This document shows, one piece after another, positions 37,901 through 60,300 of a stretch of 64,000 nt of DNA. The translations under genes were made by a program, and so were the position numbers. This DNA is from Nocardia sp. NBC_00565 (GTDB lineage: Bacteria > Actinomycetota > Actinomycetes > Mycobacteriales > Mycobacteriaceae). The stretch is taken from the NCBI RefSeq assembly GCF_036345915.1, contig NZ_CP107785.1, positions 5,704,001-5,768,000 on the forward strand, in the 5' to 3' direction. The notes beneath the pieces were generated by a model. It was not told the DNA's origin and did no database searches. It worked only from the letters and a program-made list of their open reading frames with translations. Each line of letters opens with the position of its first letter. The stretch's first letter is position 1.

Positions 37901-38490
37901 GAACATGCCGTATCCACGGTGACCGACGGCCCTTCCAGGCCGAACACATACGACACTCGACCCGAAGCGATAGATCCTGAGTTCGCATTGGCCGGATAGT
38001 CGTGGTACATCATGCCGACCCATACACCGGTCCGGCTTCCCCGCAGCGAACCAGGATCGACACCGGCGCGCTCGAACGCCTCCCACGAGGTCTCCAACAA
38101 CAGAAATTGTTGCGGATCCATCATCGCGGCTTCGTTGGGGCTGATCCCGAAGAACGCAGGATCGAACTCGCCCGCAGAATGCAGGAAGCCACCTTCGCGG
38201 GTGTAAGTGGTGTTCGGTGTTTCGCCGGTTCGATCGTAAAGACGATCGGTATCCCAACCTCGATTTATCGGGAACTCCGACGTCGCGTCGGTCCCATCCG
38301 AGACCAACTTCCAGAGGTCCTCAGCAGAGCTGACACCACCCGGGTACCGACACGCCATACCCACGATCGCAATAGGTTCGCGAAGGGCTGCGTCGAGCTT
38401 GCGGTTGCGGGCACGCAACCGCTCGGTCTCTTTGAGTGAGACACGTAGCGCCTGGGCGAGCTTCTGAGTATTATCGTCGGGCTTCGTCAT
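22138..38490 (-). CDS. PKS-C: three-module type I polyketide synthase with terminal thioesterase
   Basis: A 5450-residue giant enzyme that performs the last three extensions and release. It starts with a coiled N-terminal docking helix (residues 8-35; KLAQALRVSLKETERLRARN) that should bind the C-terminus of PKS-B. Three KS-AT-DH-KR-ACP modules follow (about 37-1760, 1775-3475, 3492-5160), then a thioesterase (about 5200-5450). Active-site residues: KS Cys 196, 1934 and 3652; AT Ser 647, 2381 and 4099 (GHSIGE) with malonyl-type HAFHS; DH His/Asp 962/1123, 2688/2855 and 4399/4567; KR Tyr 1552, 3272 and 4961; ACP Ser 1717, 3433 and 5126; TE Ser5308-Asp5336-His5429. There is no enoylreductase. 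The 36-bp repeat is inserted once, at about residues 2961-2973. The start ATG has GGAG 11 bases upstream, 16 bases after the PKS-B stop. DNA near both ends of the gene is somewhat less GC-rich. Confidence 0.96.
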   Translation of the reverse strand: MTKPDDNTQKLAQALRVSLKETERLRARNRKLDAALREPIAIVGMACRYPGGVSSAEDLWKLVSDGTDATSEFPINRGWDTDRLYDRTGETPNTTYTREGGFLHSAGEFDPAFFGISPNEAAMMDPQQFLLLETSWEAFERAGVDPGSLRGSRTGVWVGMMYHDYPANANSGSIASGRVSYVFGLEGPSVTVDTACSSSLVAMHSAAASLRSGECDLALAGGVAVMASPETFVEFSRQRGLSPDGRCKSFADAADGVGWSEGAGVLVLERLSDAQRNGHQILAVIAGSAVNQDGASNGLTAPNGPSQRRVIRQALANAGITPVEVDAVEAHGTGTTLGDPIEAQALLATYGQDRDPDRPLWLGSLKSNIGHAQAAAGVGGVIKMVMAMRRGVLPRTLHVDQPSTKVDWSDGHVRLLTEPVPWPVTDRPRRAGVSSFGISGTNAHVIVEQAPAAVAEQAALPVVEPAPAGGLLPWVVSARSGEALAGQAVRLASHVDDHDADPADIGFSLASTRSVFEHRAVVVAEGRDGLLAGVRALGRAETVPGVVSGRVVAGSTGLVFSGQGAQWAGMAAELRNAFPVFAQHFDAIVAELDPLLAQPVSLSAAFASDDLVDRTVFAQAGLFAFEVALFRLLESWGVRADAVAGHSIGEVAAAHVAGVLSLADACVLVAARGRLMQALPTGGSMVAVGASEADVLPLLVGGVSVAAVNGPSSVVLSGVEDDVAAVVEACIERGWRTHRLRVSHAFHSVLMEPMLAEFASAIEGLAFARPSLPLVSTVTGARVTDEMRDPSYWVGQVRDTVRFADAVAAMASMGVSRFAEVGPDAVLTPMVAQTLDDRAAAATAAVVALARRGHADPSTVLGGVAGLFVSGAEVDWAGCYAGTGAQRIDLPTYAFQHVRFWLDARQMLAQSWLGVELGGVTAVGLDVVDHPLLGAIVPHPDSGGVSFTGRWSVDSVEWLADHSVLGTVLLPGTGFVELAGYVGGLLGCPVVDELVLHTPLTLPSDGSVSVQVVVAAADEAGRRRLSVHSRQASEGPWVLHAEGVLAPGEVVADFDLTSWPPAGAQRLDIDGVYDELLDVGYGYGPFFQGLQAAWQRGDELFAEVALSDAREAEDFGIHPALFDSALHAGIVHGLRGGGEGFPALPFTWNRVVLHSAGAAAVRVRIVLQGNRFAVQMADEQGRPVLSVGALVTRPVSAERLGADRVAQALFGVDWVAVSLSSSVSVEPHRVAVLGGDQSSAGVRHYRDLAALIIDLDATPDSVVPDIVLLECSRHDGPPPQAARQVVAEVLDTVQRWAAETRFAGSRLVVLTRQAVTTADSEQVRLDQAPVWGLLRAAQAEHPGRFQLLDLDQDDLDQDRDPVSVATVAAAAAAEPEAALRGTSVFVPRLTRHAPGAIVRLSEPGTVLITGGTGGLGAVIARHLVTEHGVGHLLLTSRRGLDAPGAAELRAELVELGAEVTIAACDVSDRDALAALLDTIPAQRPLVGVVHAAGTADNGVIESITPDRIDHVFRPKVDAAWHLHELTRDHSLSLFVLVSSAGGLVLAAGQANYAAANVFLDALAAHRNSLGLPATSLDYGLWARSSGLGAELSEDDFDRMRRQGFPPLSEAEGLALFDAAIATDTAQLVALRIEPAVLRTRGEQIPALVRAIAPIPVRRNTRTPAGQAFAQKLAGLSDTDRKRALLDLVRSVAAEILGHASVDAVEPDQAFQQLGFDSLSAIEFRNKLNAATGLQLPATLIFDQPNPQIVADFIDSQLTGTGAVDELAVSRVRADDEPIAVVAMGCRFPGGVASPEDLWRLVVSGADSTGELPVDRGWDIEGIYDPEPGKAGKTYTRRGGFLYSAAEFDADFFGISPNEAAVMDPQQRLLLEVSWEALERAGVDPAVLRGSSTGVFTGVMYHDYAQGRAAGSLVSGRVSYVFGLEGPSVTVDTACSSSLVAMHLAAQSLRSGECDLALAGGVAVMATPEMFLEFSRQRGLAPDGRCKSFADAADGVAWSEGAGVLVLERMSDARRNGHQVLAVIAGSAVNQDGASNGFSAPNGPSQRRVIRQALANAGVSAVDVDAVEAHGTGTTLGDPIEAQALLATYGQDRDPDRPLWLGSLKSNIGHAQAAAGVGGVIKMVMAMQHGVLPQTLHVDQPSTKVDWNEGHIRLLSESVPWPEVDRPRRAGVSSFGLSGTNAHLIVEQAPVADPAPVPVVKTVPAGGVLPWVVSARSEQALADQAGRLASHADDHDPIDIGFSLATSRVLFDHRAVVLSPERDGLRAGTQALGRAESVPGVVCGRVVAGSTGLVFSGQGAQWADMATELHAAFPVFAEHFDGIVSRLNPLLGQSVSLDSALASDDLVDATVFAQAGLFAFEVALFRLLESWGVRADVVAGHSIGEIAAAHVAGVLSLADACVLVAARGRLMQALPTGGSMVAVGASEADVLPLLVGGVSVAAVNGPSSVVLSGVEDDVAAVVEVCVERGWRTHRLRVSHAFHSVLMEPMLAEFASAIEGLAFARPSLPLVSTVTGARVTDEMRDPSYWVGQVRDTVRFADAVAAMASMGVSRFAEVGPDAVLTPMVAQTLDDRAAAATAAVVALARRGHADPSTVLGGVAGLFVSGAEVDWAGCYAGTGAQRIDLPTYAFQRRRYWMAEGSAGSGDARAMGLVATGHPLVSAVLSQPDSDVVSVSGRLSLQTHPWLADHRVMDTVLFPGTGLVELAMHAGERVGCSVLDELVLRAPLVLSESAGVAVRVVVGGEDSAGRRGVRIFSHPDDDVDSSRSWTLNAEGVLASGSDSAAVDLVQWPPVGATAVDIDGVYDSLDAQGYHYGPVFQALRSVWRAADGVYAEVELPEQARSEAERFGVHPALLDAALHALRFADDKPAAGAGPALPFEWSGVTVHAAGADALRVRLTRIGEHGVALDLADPTGAPVATVRQLASRPIDPAQLTAGTPIARTALFQVGWTPISVSEAETAASDYLSGRSKGSVVGWADLGDEVVPQVVVLDCPSGNDPATIHAATHEVLEVLQSWTAQDRCTESVLVIRTSGAVSVAGEDITNLAGAAVCGLVRSAQAENPGRILLLDTDSELGAPLGAIVAAAEPQVAVRNGQVHIARLARVDSTSAVSTETASATISFDPDDTVLITGASGLLGGLFARHLVATQGVRHLLLLSRRGESGPAAAELRMELQRLGAEVEFVACDVADRDGLAQVLANVPAGHPLTGVFHMAGVLDDGSIGSLTADRMDTVLRPKVDAALHLHELTADLPLKAFVLFSSAAGAFGNAGQGNYAAANSYLDALAAHRRASGRSGQSFAWGLWDGGMAGELSDVDRHRMSRSGLLPLSQEQGLALFDAATGMDTATLVLARLDLNAMRSPGVVVPPLFAGLIPARRKAASAAATALRARLTNTLDSERLGVLVEIVRGQVASILGHQNASAIAADKAFNELGFDSITAVEFRNALNTVTGLRLPATLVFDYPTPQALAKYLADEFTGTSQDIVVTASRSVDDDPIAVVGMACRYPGGVTSPEELWELVRIGEDAVSTLPVDRGWDINGIYDPEPGRAGKSYTREGGFLHTAADFDAEFFGISPNEATMMDPQQRQLLETTWEALERAGVDPAVLRGSSTGVFTGVMYHDYAQGSGSSATGSLVSGRVAYTLGLEGPAVSVDTACSSSLVAMHLAAQSLRSGESDLALAGGVAVMATPETFVEFSRQRGLSPDGRCKSFADAADGVGWSEGAGVLVLERLSDARRNGHQVLAVIAGSAVNQDGASNGLTAPNGPSQRRVIRQALANAGVAPTEVDAVEAHGTGTTLGDPIEAQALLATYGQDRAPDRPLWLGSLKSNIGHAQAAAGVGGVIKMVMAMRHGVLPRTLHVDQPSTKVDWTEGHIRLLTEPVPWPETDRPRRAGVSSFGISGTNAHVIIEQAPMPVVAPEPVAETVPAGELLPWVVSARSGAALTGQADRLTSHVGEHDPIDIGFSLASTRAVFEHRAVIVADNRDGLLTGVRALADGVQAPGVVTGRAVLGSTGLVFSGQGAQWAGMATELRAAFPVFAEHFDGIVARLNPLLGQSVSLDSALSTEDLVDATVFAQAGLFAFEVALFRLLESWGVRADVVAGHSIGEIAAAHVAGVLSLADACVLVAARGRLIQALPTGGSMVAVGASEADVLPLLVGGVSVAAVNGPSSVVLSGVEDDVAAVVEACVERGWRTHRLRVSHAFHSALMEPMLAEFASAIEGLTFTRPRIALVSTVTGARVEHEMSEPSYWVGQVRDTVRFADAVAAMAGMGVARFAEVGPDAVLTPMIAQTLETATTIPLTRRNNADPATLLTGLARLHVTGSTVDWTSYYTGTGATKTDLPTYSFQHRRFWTTGQLHTGEAYTLGLRSTEHPLLGAVVAQPESGGVRFTGRLSTATHPWLADHDVLGTVLLPGTGFVELAVHAGDQVDCPELEELTLRAPLVLQGHGGVQIQVILGDGDETGRRRLDIYSRKDDDDPSFPWTHHAEGAVSPGRETDQPEGWADFAQWPPVGAAAVRLDGAYDTLADNGYNYGPAFQGLVAVWRRGEDIFAEVALPEQTSTRGYGVHPALLDAAMHALSFSLPQGVDEDAERPTLVPFAWSSVRVHADGARRVRVRLTWLNPGTVALTMADSGGAAVLSVQSLALRPLSLELLSASTRSGHDALYEITWRPGPELRSVAGVSWAEWSAAESSSVLLFRPPVDGVEVPVRLRTALHATLGVIQEFLSEERYATRTLAVITDSTADPAAAAVWGLVRAAQAENPGRIVLIEAPAAITTDHLVAAANTGEPELAVHAEGTRVPRLVRAGSPESERPAPWDSERTVLITGGTGGIGSHLAKHLVSEHGVRHLMLVGRRGPAAAADLIEELDALGARVRVAACDVTDRNSLRDLLASIPAAHPLGAIVHVAGVAHNGLVDTLTPEQIDYSLGAKADAAWYLHELTRAAGLSAFVMISSVAGSILPAGQGGYAAANLFLDALATYRHAEGLPATSLAYGLWDIDTGLSQWLSQADRQRMRRQGLPPLAADKALELFDAALSSERPVHVPVEIDLAALRARDAVPALLSDLAKRAGRRQSTGIQDAGALRRRLAQLSESEQEQWLRTHILENAARLLGHESADALDPERDFLESGFDSLAAMELRTALNASTGLTLPTAAIFDHKTPAALARYLQKELTADSRGHEHVGDDDSLYGMFRGAVSNGQAGKGFALLKAAAELREQFSAAHELDRLPVPARLAAGPALPRIICLTPPLATGGAHQYARIASHLRTARDVLALPPIGFSTGEPVPTTPTAALEGLARCVLEAAQGDPFVLLGYSSGGLLAYLVTEYLEAAGGPAPAGVVMLDTYKVHDDGEWLLRAMAEHMVSNEATFGRFDPARLTGMGRYVELLQEMAPSSVVTPTLFIQCAQSFLGSSSDRMDWQAEPWDATHTVVSLQADHFTILEDGSADAAEAIEGWLES
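22990..28025 (-). other. PKS-C module 3: KS-AT-DH-KR-ACP, last extension module
   Basis: KS about 28025-26770, AT 26465-25450, DH 25410-24540, KR 24050-23440, ACP 23215-22990. DH motif HDVLGTVLLP and Asp4567 are intact. The KR reads VAHNG in place of LDDG and GQGGYAAAN in place of xNYAAAN, so it lacks both B-type markers while keeping Ser and Tyr4961. The post-AT linker differs from other modules (TATTIPLTRRNNADPATL), indicating a distinct ancestry from modules 1 and 2. Confidence 0.85.
29573..29608 (-). repeat. 36-bp in-frame repeat, single copy in PKS-C
   Basis: One copy of the 36-base element seen three times at 58034-58141. It is translated [12 protein letters not shown]. On the coding strand AGCGAC and GTCGCT form a 6-bp stem around a 10-base loop. 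Compared with the tandem copies it differs at only about four positions, two of them in the loop. Module 3 of PKS-B, otherwise alike here (TPISVS ... WADLG), lacks it, so it was added in frame. Confidence 0.8.
30602..31040 (-). repeat. Near-perfect internal duplication, copy 1 (post-AT region, PKS-C module 2)
   Basis: These 439 bases match 35804-36242 with no difference that I could find by eye, while sequence on both sides diverges quickly on the left and to a few per cent on the right. They encode the C-terminal third of the AT and its linker. Confidence 0.75.
33230..38380 (-). other. PKS-C module 1: KS-AT-DH-KR-ACP, KR without LDD motif
   Basis: KS about 38380-37150, AT 36820-35795, DH 35705-34880, KR 34280-33700, ACP 33430-33230. 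The DH motif is HSVLGTVLLP, complete. The KR keeps TGGTGGLG, catalytic Ser and Tyr1552 (GQANYAAAN), but the segment that is normally LDDG reads TADNG, and the residue four before the Asn-Tyr pair is Ala rather than Pro. Stereochemical type (A or B) therefore cannot be assigned by the usual fingerprint. It is closely similar to module 2 of PKS-B. Confidence 0.85.
35804..36242 (-). repeat. Near-perfect internal duplication, copy 2 (post-AT region, PKS-C module 1)
   Basis: Partner of 30602-31040 at a constant offset of 5202 bases. Synonymous positions are identical too, so the match is recent and not due to protein-level selection. Confidence 0.75.
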
Positions 38491-38506
38491 TGTTGTTCTA
38501 GCTCCG

Positions 38507-54348
<15,842 letters not shown>

Positions 54349-54352
<4 letters not shown>

Positions 54353-57300
54353 GCTGGGCCAAACTCCTCGTCGATCAGATCCAAAAGTTCACTGTCGGAC
54401 TGGAATTCGAGATCGTCGTATTCACTGTCCGACCACTTGCCGCCCAGGTAGCCGCGCAGGCGCTCGTTGACGCCCCGCAATCCGGCGACGGTTTCGTCGT
54501 TGTCGGCGCCGCTCGCGATAATCCGCTCGAGCAGGGCCTCGAGCCGCGCGATGTCGTCGGGCACCGTCGATGTCGGTTGCGCGGGCGTCGTCACCACGGT
54601 CTGCGCCAGCAGGTAGTCGGCGGCGTCTCCCGCGGTGGGGTAGTCGAATACCAAGGTCGAGGGCAGCGACAGCCCCGTCGACTTCGACAACCGGTTACGG
54701 AACTCGATTCCACCCAGGGAATCGAAGCCGAGTTCGGTGAAGCCGCGTTCGGGTGCGACGTCGTCGGCCGACGCGTAACCCAGCACCGCCGCCACCTGTT
54801 CCCGCACCAACTCCAGGACGACTCCCCGCCGCTTCGCCTCCGCCACACCGTGCAGACGCTCCCCGAGCGAAGGTTCGGCACTCGATGTCGTGGCCGACCG
54901 GGCGCGCGCGCGAACGAACCCGCGCAGCACCGCCGGTACCGGACCGGTATGCGCTTCCAGGCGCAGTTTGTCGGTATCCAGCTGCAACAACGCCGACACC
55001 GGTTCGGCCGTGGTCAGCGATTCGTCGAACAACCGCAGGCCGTCGGTGCGGTCCAGCGGGGCCAGGCCCATTCGGTCCAATCGACCCATGGCACTGCGAT
55101 CCAAAGCGCCGGTCATGCCGATGTCCTGCTGCCACGGACCCCAGGCGAGTGCGAGTGCCGGTAGTCCGTCAGCGCGGCGTTGCATCGCGAGGGCGTCCAG
55201 GAAGCTGTTCGCGGCAGCGTAATTCGCTTGCCCCGGTGAACCGATCATTCCGGCAATCGACGAGAACATCACGAACGCGGACAGATTCATGTCGCGAGTG
55301 AGCTCGTGCAGATACCACGCCGCCTCGGCTTTGGGAGCGAACACCCGATCGACCTGGTCACCGGTGAGCGTGTGGAACGTACCGTCGTCGAGCACGCCCG
55401 CGGTGTGCACGACACCGGTGAGTGGGTGCTCCGCGGGAATGCCCGACAGCAGATCCCGAAGCGCGTCGCGGTCGGTGACATCGCAGGCGGCGATCCGCAC
55501 CTCGGCGCCGGATCGAGACAGTTCCGCCGCGAGTTCCGTTGCGCCGTCCGCACGCTCGCCACGGCGAGATACCAGCAGTAGCCGTCGCACACCGTGCGCG
55601 GTGACCAGGTGCCGGGCCAGCAGCGCGCCCAGTCCCCCGGTCCCGCCGGTGATGAGCACGGTCCCGGACCCGAACGAAACCTTCTCGGCCGCAGCGGATG
55701 TCACCGCCTCCAGCCGCGGTGCCAGGACGCGGTCGCCCCGCACTGCCACCTGCGGCTCTCCGGTCGCGATCGCGACTCGGATCGCCTCGGCCGAAATATG
55801 CTGCGCACCACCGGATTCGTCGACGTCGAGCAGCACGATCCGCTCCGGATATTCGGTCTGAGCGCTACGCAGCAGCCCCCATACCGCAGCCGATGCGGTA
55901 TCCGGTGCCTCATCGGCCAGGGCCGCGGCACGTCCGGTCACCACAACGAGCTGCGACCGTGCGAATCGCTCGTCGGCCAGCCAGCCGTTCACCGTGTGCA
56001 GGGCGGCCTTCACCCGATCACTCGCGGACGGCATCGAATCATCGTGCAGCGCAGCGGCTTCGGACCAGACGATAACGTCCGGGACGGTCGGAGCCGAAGC
56101 GAGCGCCGCCAGATCCGAATACCGCTCGTCGATTCCGGCCACGTGCGCGGCTCCGAGCACGGCCGCACTCCCGGTCGGGGTGAATCCGTCGGGTATCCCG
56201 ACCGCCGCCCAGCGCAACCCATACCGCGCCGCACGTCCACCCGCCAGATTGGCGCGGAACTGCTGGACGTCGTAGGAGCGCATGACCACTTCGTCGATCG
56301 AAACCACCGGAGTTCCGTCCTGGTCGACGGCCACGACACTGATCGCCTCACCGCTGCGCTGGATGGCCATCACCCGCAACGTCGTGACCTTGGACGTGGT
56401 GTGGAATTGCGTTGCGCCCCACCGGAACAAGAGTTTGCCCTCAGCGGGATTGCGCTTGTCATCGGTCCACACCAAACAGACAAGTCCGGCATGTAGCGCC
56501 ATATCGAACAGCGCCGGATGCAGCTGGAACCGATCGGCCGGGATTTCCTGGTTCAGGGTGATCTCGGAGAAGATCGTGTCACCACGGCGCCACGCGGCGT
56601 CGATGCCGATGAACGAGGCACCGTATTCCAGTCCGGCGACACGCGCCACCTGGGCCGGAATCCAGTCGGGGTCCACTGGTTCGGCGTCGACCGGCGGCCA
56701 CGGCTCGTTGCGCAGCATGTCCACGAGTCCGATGTCGATCAGCTGTTGACCACTCAATACACCACTGGCGTTGCGCGTCCACTCGCTGTCGGCGGCGCCG
56801 GTGAGGCGGTAGTGGAACGTGAACGATCGACGTCCCACGGGGTCCGGTTCCCGCACCAGTACTTGCAGTTCGACATCGCCCTGCGCCGGAGGGAGGATCG
56901 GCGCCTCGAGGGTGAACTCTTCGACAGCGTCGCATCCGATCCGCCGACCCGCGACCAGCAGCATCTCCATGAGCGCGGCACTCGGGACGAGCACCACACC
57001 GTAAGTGGTGTGGTCGCTGATCCATGGATGGGTGCGCAGCGAAAGCCGCCCCGTGAACAGCCACTCGTCGCGGTCGGCCACTCGCACCACATCGGTGAGC
57101 AGCGGGTGTTCCGACGCATTCCGGGGCTCCCCGAGGCCGGGTTCGAGCCAGTACCGCCGATGTTCGAAGGCATAGGTGGGCAAGGCGACTCGTGACATCC
57201 GGTCGGTGAACAGCCCATCCCAGCCGACAGCCACCCCGGCCGTGTGCGCCTGGCCGAGCATCGTGAGGAACTGCTCGACCTCGTCGTGCTCCCGGCGGGC

Positions 57301-60300
57301 CGCCGCGGCGACCACGGATCGAGCCTCGATATCCGCGGGCAGCGTGTGCCGCGTCATCGCCGCGAGCACCGCATCGGGTCCGACTTCGAGGAAGCGCCGC
57401 ACACCCGACGCCACCAGCGTCTCGACACCGGGCGCGAAACGCACCGCGGCGCGCACCTGCGATACCCAGTAGCCGGGATCCAGGATCTCGTCACCGGCGA
57501 TCCGGCCGGAGATGTTGGATACCAACGGAATCCGTGGGGCGTGGAATGTTACTCCCGCCGCCGCGGTCTCGAACTCGGCCAGCATCGGCTCCATCCGATG
57601 GGAATGGAACGCATGCGACACCCGCAGCCGGCTCGTCTTGCGATCCGACTCGGTGAACTGCCGATCGATTTCGTCGATGGCGTCCTCGTCACCCGAGACC
57701 ACCACGGCCGCAGGCGCATTCACCGCTGCCAAGGACACCCGATCACCGAATCCGGCCATCGCCGCGCCGACTTCGGCCTCGGACGCGGCGATCGCGAGCA
57801 TCGCGCCGCCCGCCGGCAGCGCCTCCATCAGCCGTCCTCGTGCCGCGACCAGCGCGCAGGCGTCTTCCAGTGACCACACACCGGCCACATATGCCGCGGC
57901 GAGTTCACCGATCGAGTGCCCGATCAACACATCCGGGACAACTCCGAATGACTCCAACAGCCGATACAACGCCACTTCGAACGCGAACAGCGCGGGCTGG
58001 GTCAATCGTGTCCGATCCAGAATCCCGGTCTGCGCTGACCCATTCGAGCGACCTGACAAGCAGTCGCAAGCTGACCCTTTCGAGCGACCTGACAAGCAGT
58101 CGCAAGCTGACCCGTTCGAGCGACCTGACAAGCAGTCGCTAGCGGTGACTCCCTGATCGTCGATCAGCTGTCCGGTAAACATGACTTGCTTCAGGGAACA
58201 TCCGAGTAGCGGATCGAACTGGGCACACACCTCGTCCAGTGCCGCGGCGAATACCGGGAAGGCCTCGGCGAGACCCGCGCCCATACCGACCCGCTGCGCG
58301 CCCTGACCGGTGAACAGGAAGGCGGTCTTCGCGGAGCCCACCTCGCCGGAAACCACTCCGGCCGAGGAGGATCCGGCGACCAGCTTCGCCAGCCGCGCCA
58401 GCAGTTCGTCGCGATCACCACCCAGGACCGCCGCCCGCGACTCGTGCTGCGCACGGGTCGTCGCGAGCGAATACGCCACATCCGCCGGATCGGCGTCGGG
58501 GTGATCGATGAGCCACTGCTGCAGTTTCGCCGCCTGTGCCCGGAGGGCGGTCTGATTCTTGGCCGACACCAGCCAGGGCACCACCGTGCGTGGGCGGTCG
58601 GTAACCGGTGCCGAGACGACCGACCGTAGGGCGGGCGCTTCCTCGAGGATCGCGTGCGCGTTGGTGCCGCTGACACCGAACGACGACACGCCGGCTCGAC
58701 GGACCCGTCCGCCGGTCGGCCACGGCTGCGCCTCGGTCAACAGCTGGACATCGCCCGAGGACCAGTCCACGTGTGGGCTCGGCTCGTCCGCATGCAGTGT
58801 CTTCGGCAGGGTTTCGTATCGCAGCGCTTGCACCATCTTGATGACGCCACCGACACCCGCCGCGGCCACGGTGTGGCCGATATTCGATTTGATCGATCCG
58901 ATGCGCAGCGGTTGTTCCGCACGGTCCTGCCCATACGCCGCGATCAGCGCCTGGGCTTCGATCGGATCACCCAACGACGTCCCGGTACCGTGCGCCTCCA
59001 CCGCGTCGATATCCGACGGCTCGAGCCCGGCATTCGCCAACGCCGCCGCGATCACCCGCTCCTGTGACGGACCATTCGGCGCGGTCAAGCCGTTACTCGC
59101 GCCGTCTTGATTCACCGCCGTTCCGCGCACGAGGGCGAGGACATTGTGCCCCAGTCGCCGGGCGTCGGAGAGCCGCTCGAGCACCAGCACACCGACGCCC
59201 TCGGAGAAGGCGACGCCATCGGCCGCCGCGGAGAACGCCTTGCACCGTCCATCGGGCGAGAGACCGCGCTGCCGCGCGAAATCGACGTAGAGATAAGGAC
59301 TGGCCGCGACCGTCACACCGCTCGCCAGCGCCAGCGCGCTCTCCCCCTGGCGCAGCGCTTGGCAGGCCAGATGCAACGAGACCAGCGACGACGAACATGC
59401 GGTGTCCACGGTGACCGCCGGGCCTTCGAGACCGAGGACGTAGGCCACCCGTCCGGAAATCACGCTGCTCGTGGTACCGGTGAGCCGGTAGCCCTCCAGG
59501 TCACCGGCCACCCGATCGACGTAGCCCGAGTAGCCCGCTCCGGCGTACACCCCGGTGTCGCTGCCCCGCAACGACGTCGGGTCGATGCCCGCGTCCTCCA
59601 GAGCGTCCCAGGACACCTCCAACAGCAGACGTTGCTGCGGGTCCATCGCGGACGCCTCGCGTGGACCGATCCCGAAGAATCCCGGGTCGAAATCGCCTGC
59701 GTTGTAGAGGAATCCGCCGCGTCGGGTGTAGACGGTACCGGGCTTGTCCGGATTCGAATCGAACAGCCGCTCCAGATCCCAGCCCCGATCCGATGGGAAA
59801 TCGCCGGTCGCGTCGGTTCCGGAGGCAACGAGATCCCACAGCTGGTCCGGTGATTCGACGCCGCCGGGGAACCGGCAGGCCATGCCCACGATCGCGATCG
59901 GCTCGTCCGCCCGGACTCGGCGGACAGCCTTCTTGACGGGTTCGCCCGCCGTCGGCTCGACGCGGGATCGCACCAGCTTCGCCACCGCCGCCGGGGTCGG
60001 ATGATCGAATACCAGCGTCGACGGCAACTGCAGGCTTGTGGCCTTGCCGAGCCGGTTCCGGAATTCCACGCCACCCAGCGAATCGAAGCCGATCTCGTCG
60101 AAGCGCTGGTCCGGCCGGATGTCGGCGGCCGAATCATGCCCCAACACCGCCGCCGCCTGTGCCAGTACGACCTCCAGCACCACCTCGTTACGCCGTGCTT
60201 GCGGCACACTCGCCAACCGGGCGGCCAGCGAGCCCGCCGCCGCGGCGACCGCCGCCTGTTGCGTCGGGCGCGTCGAGCGCCGCACGAATCCGCGCAGCAC

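Noticed and set aside
58034..58141. Short tandem repeat as a possible CRISPR array
   Set aside because: The three units are directly adjacent with no spacers, lie inside coding sequence and stay in frame.
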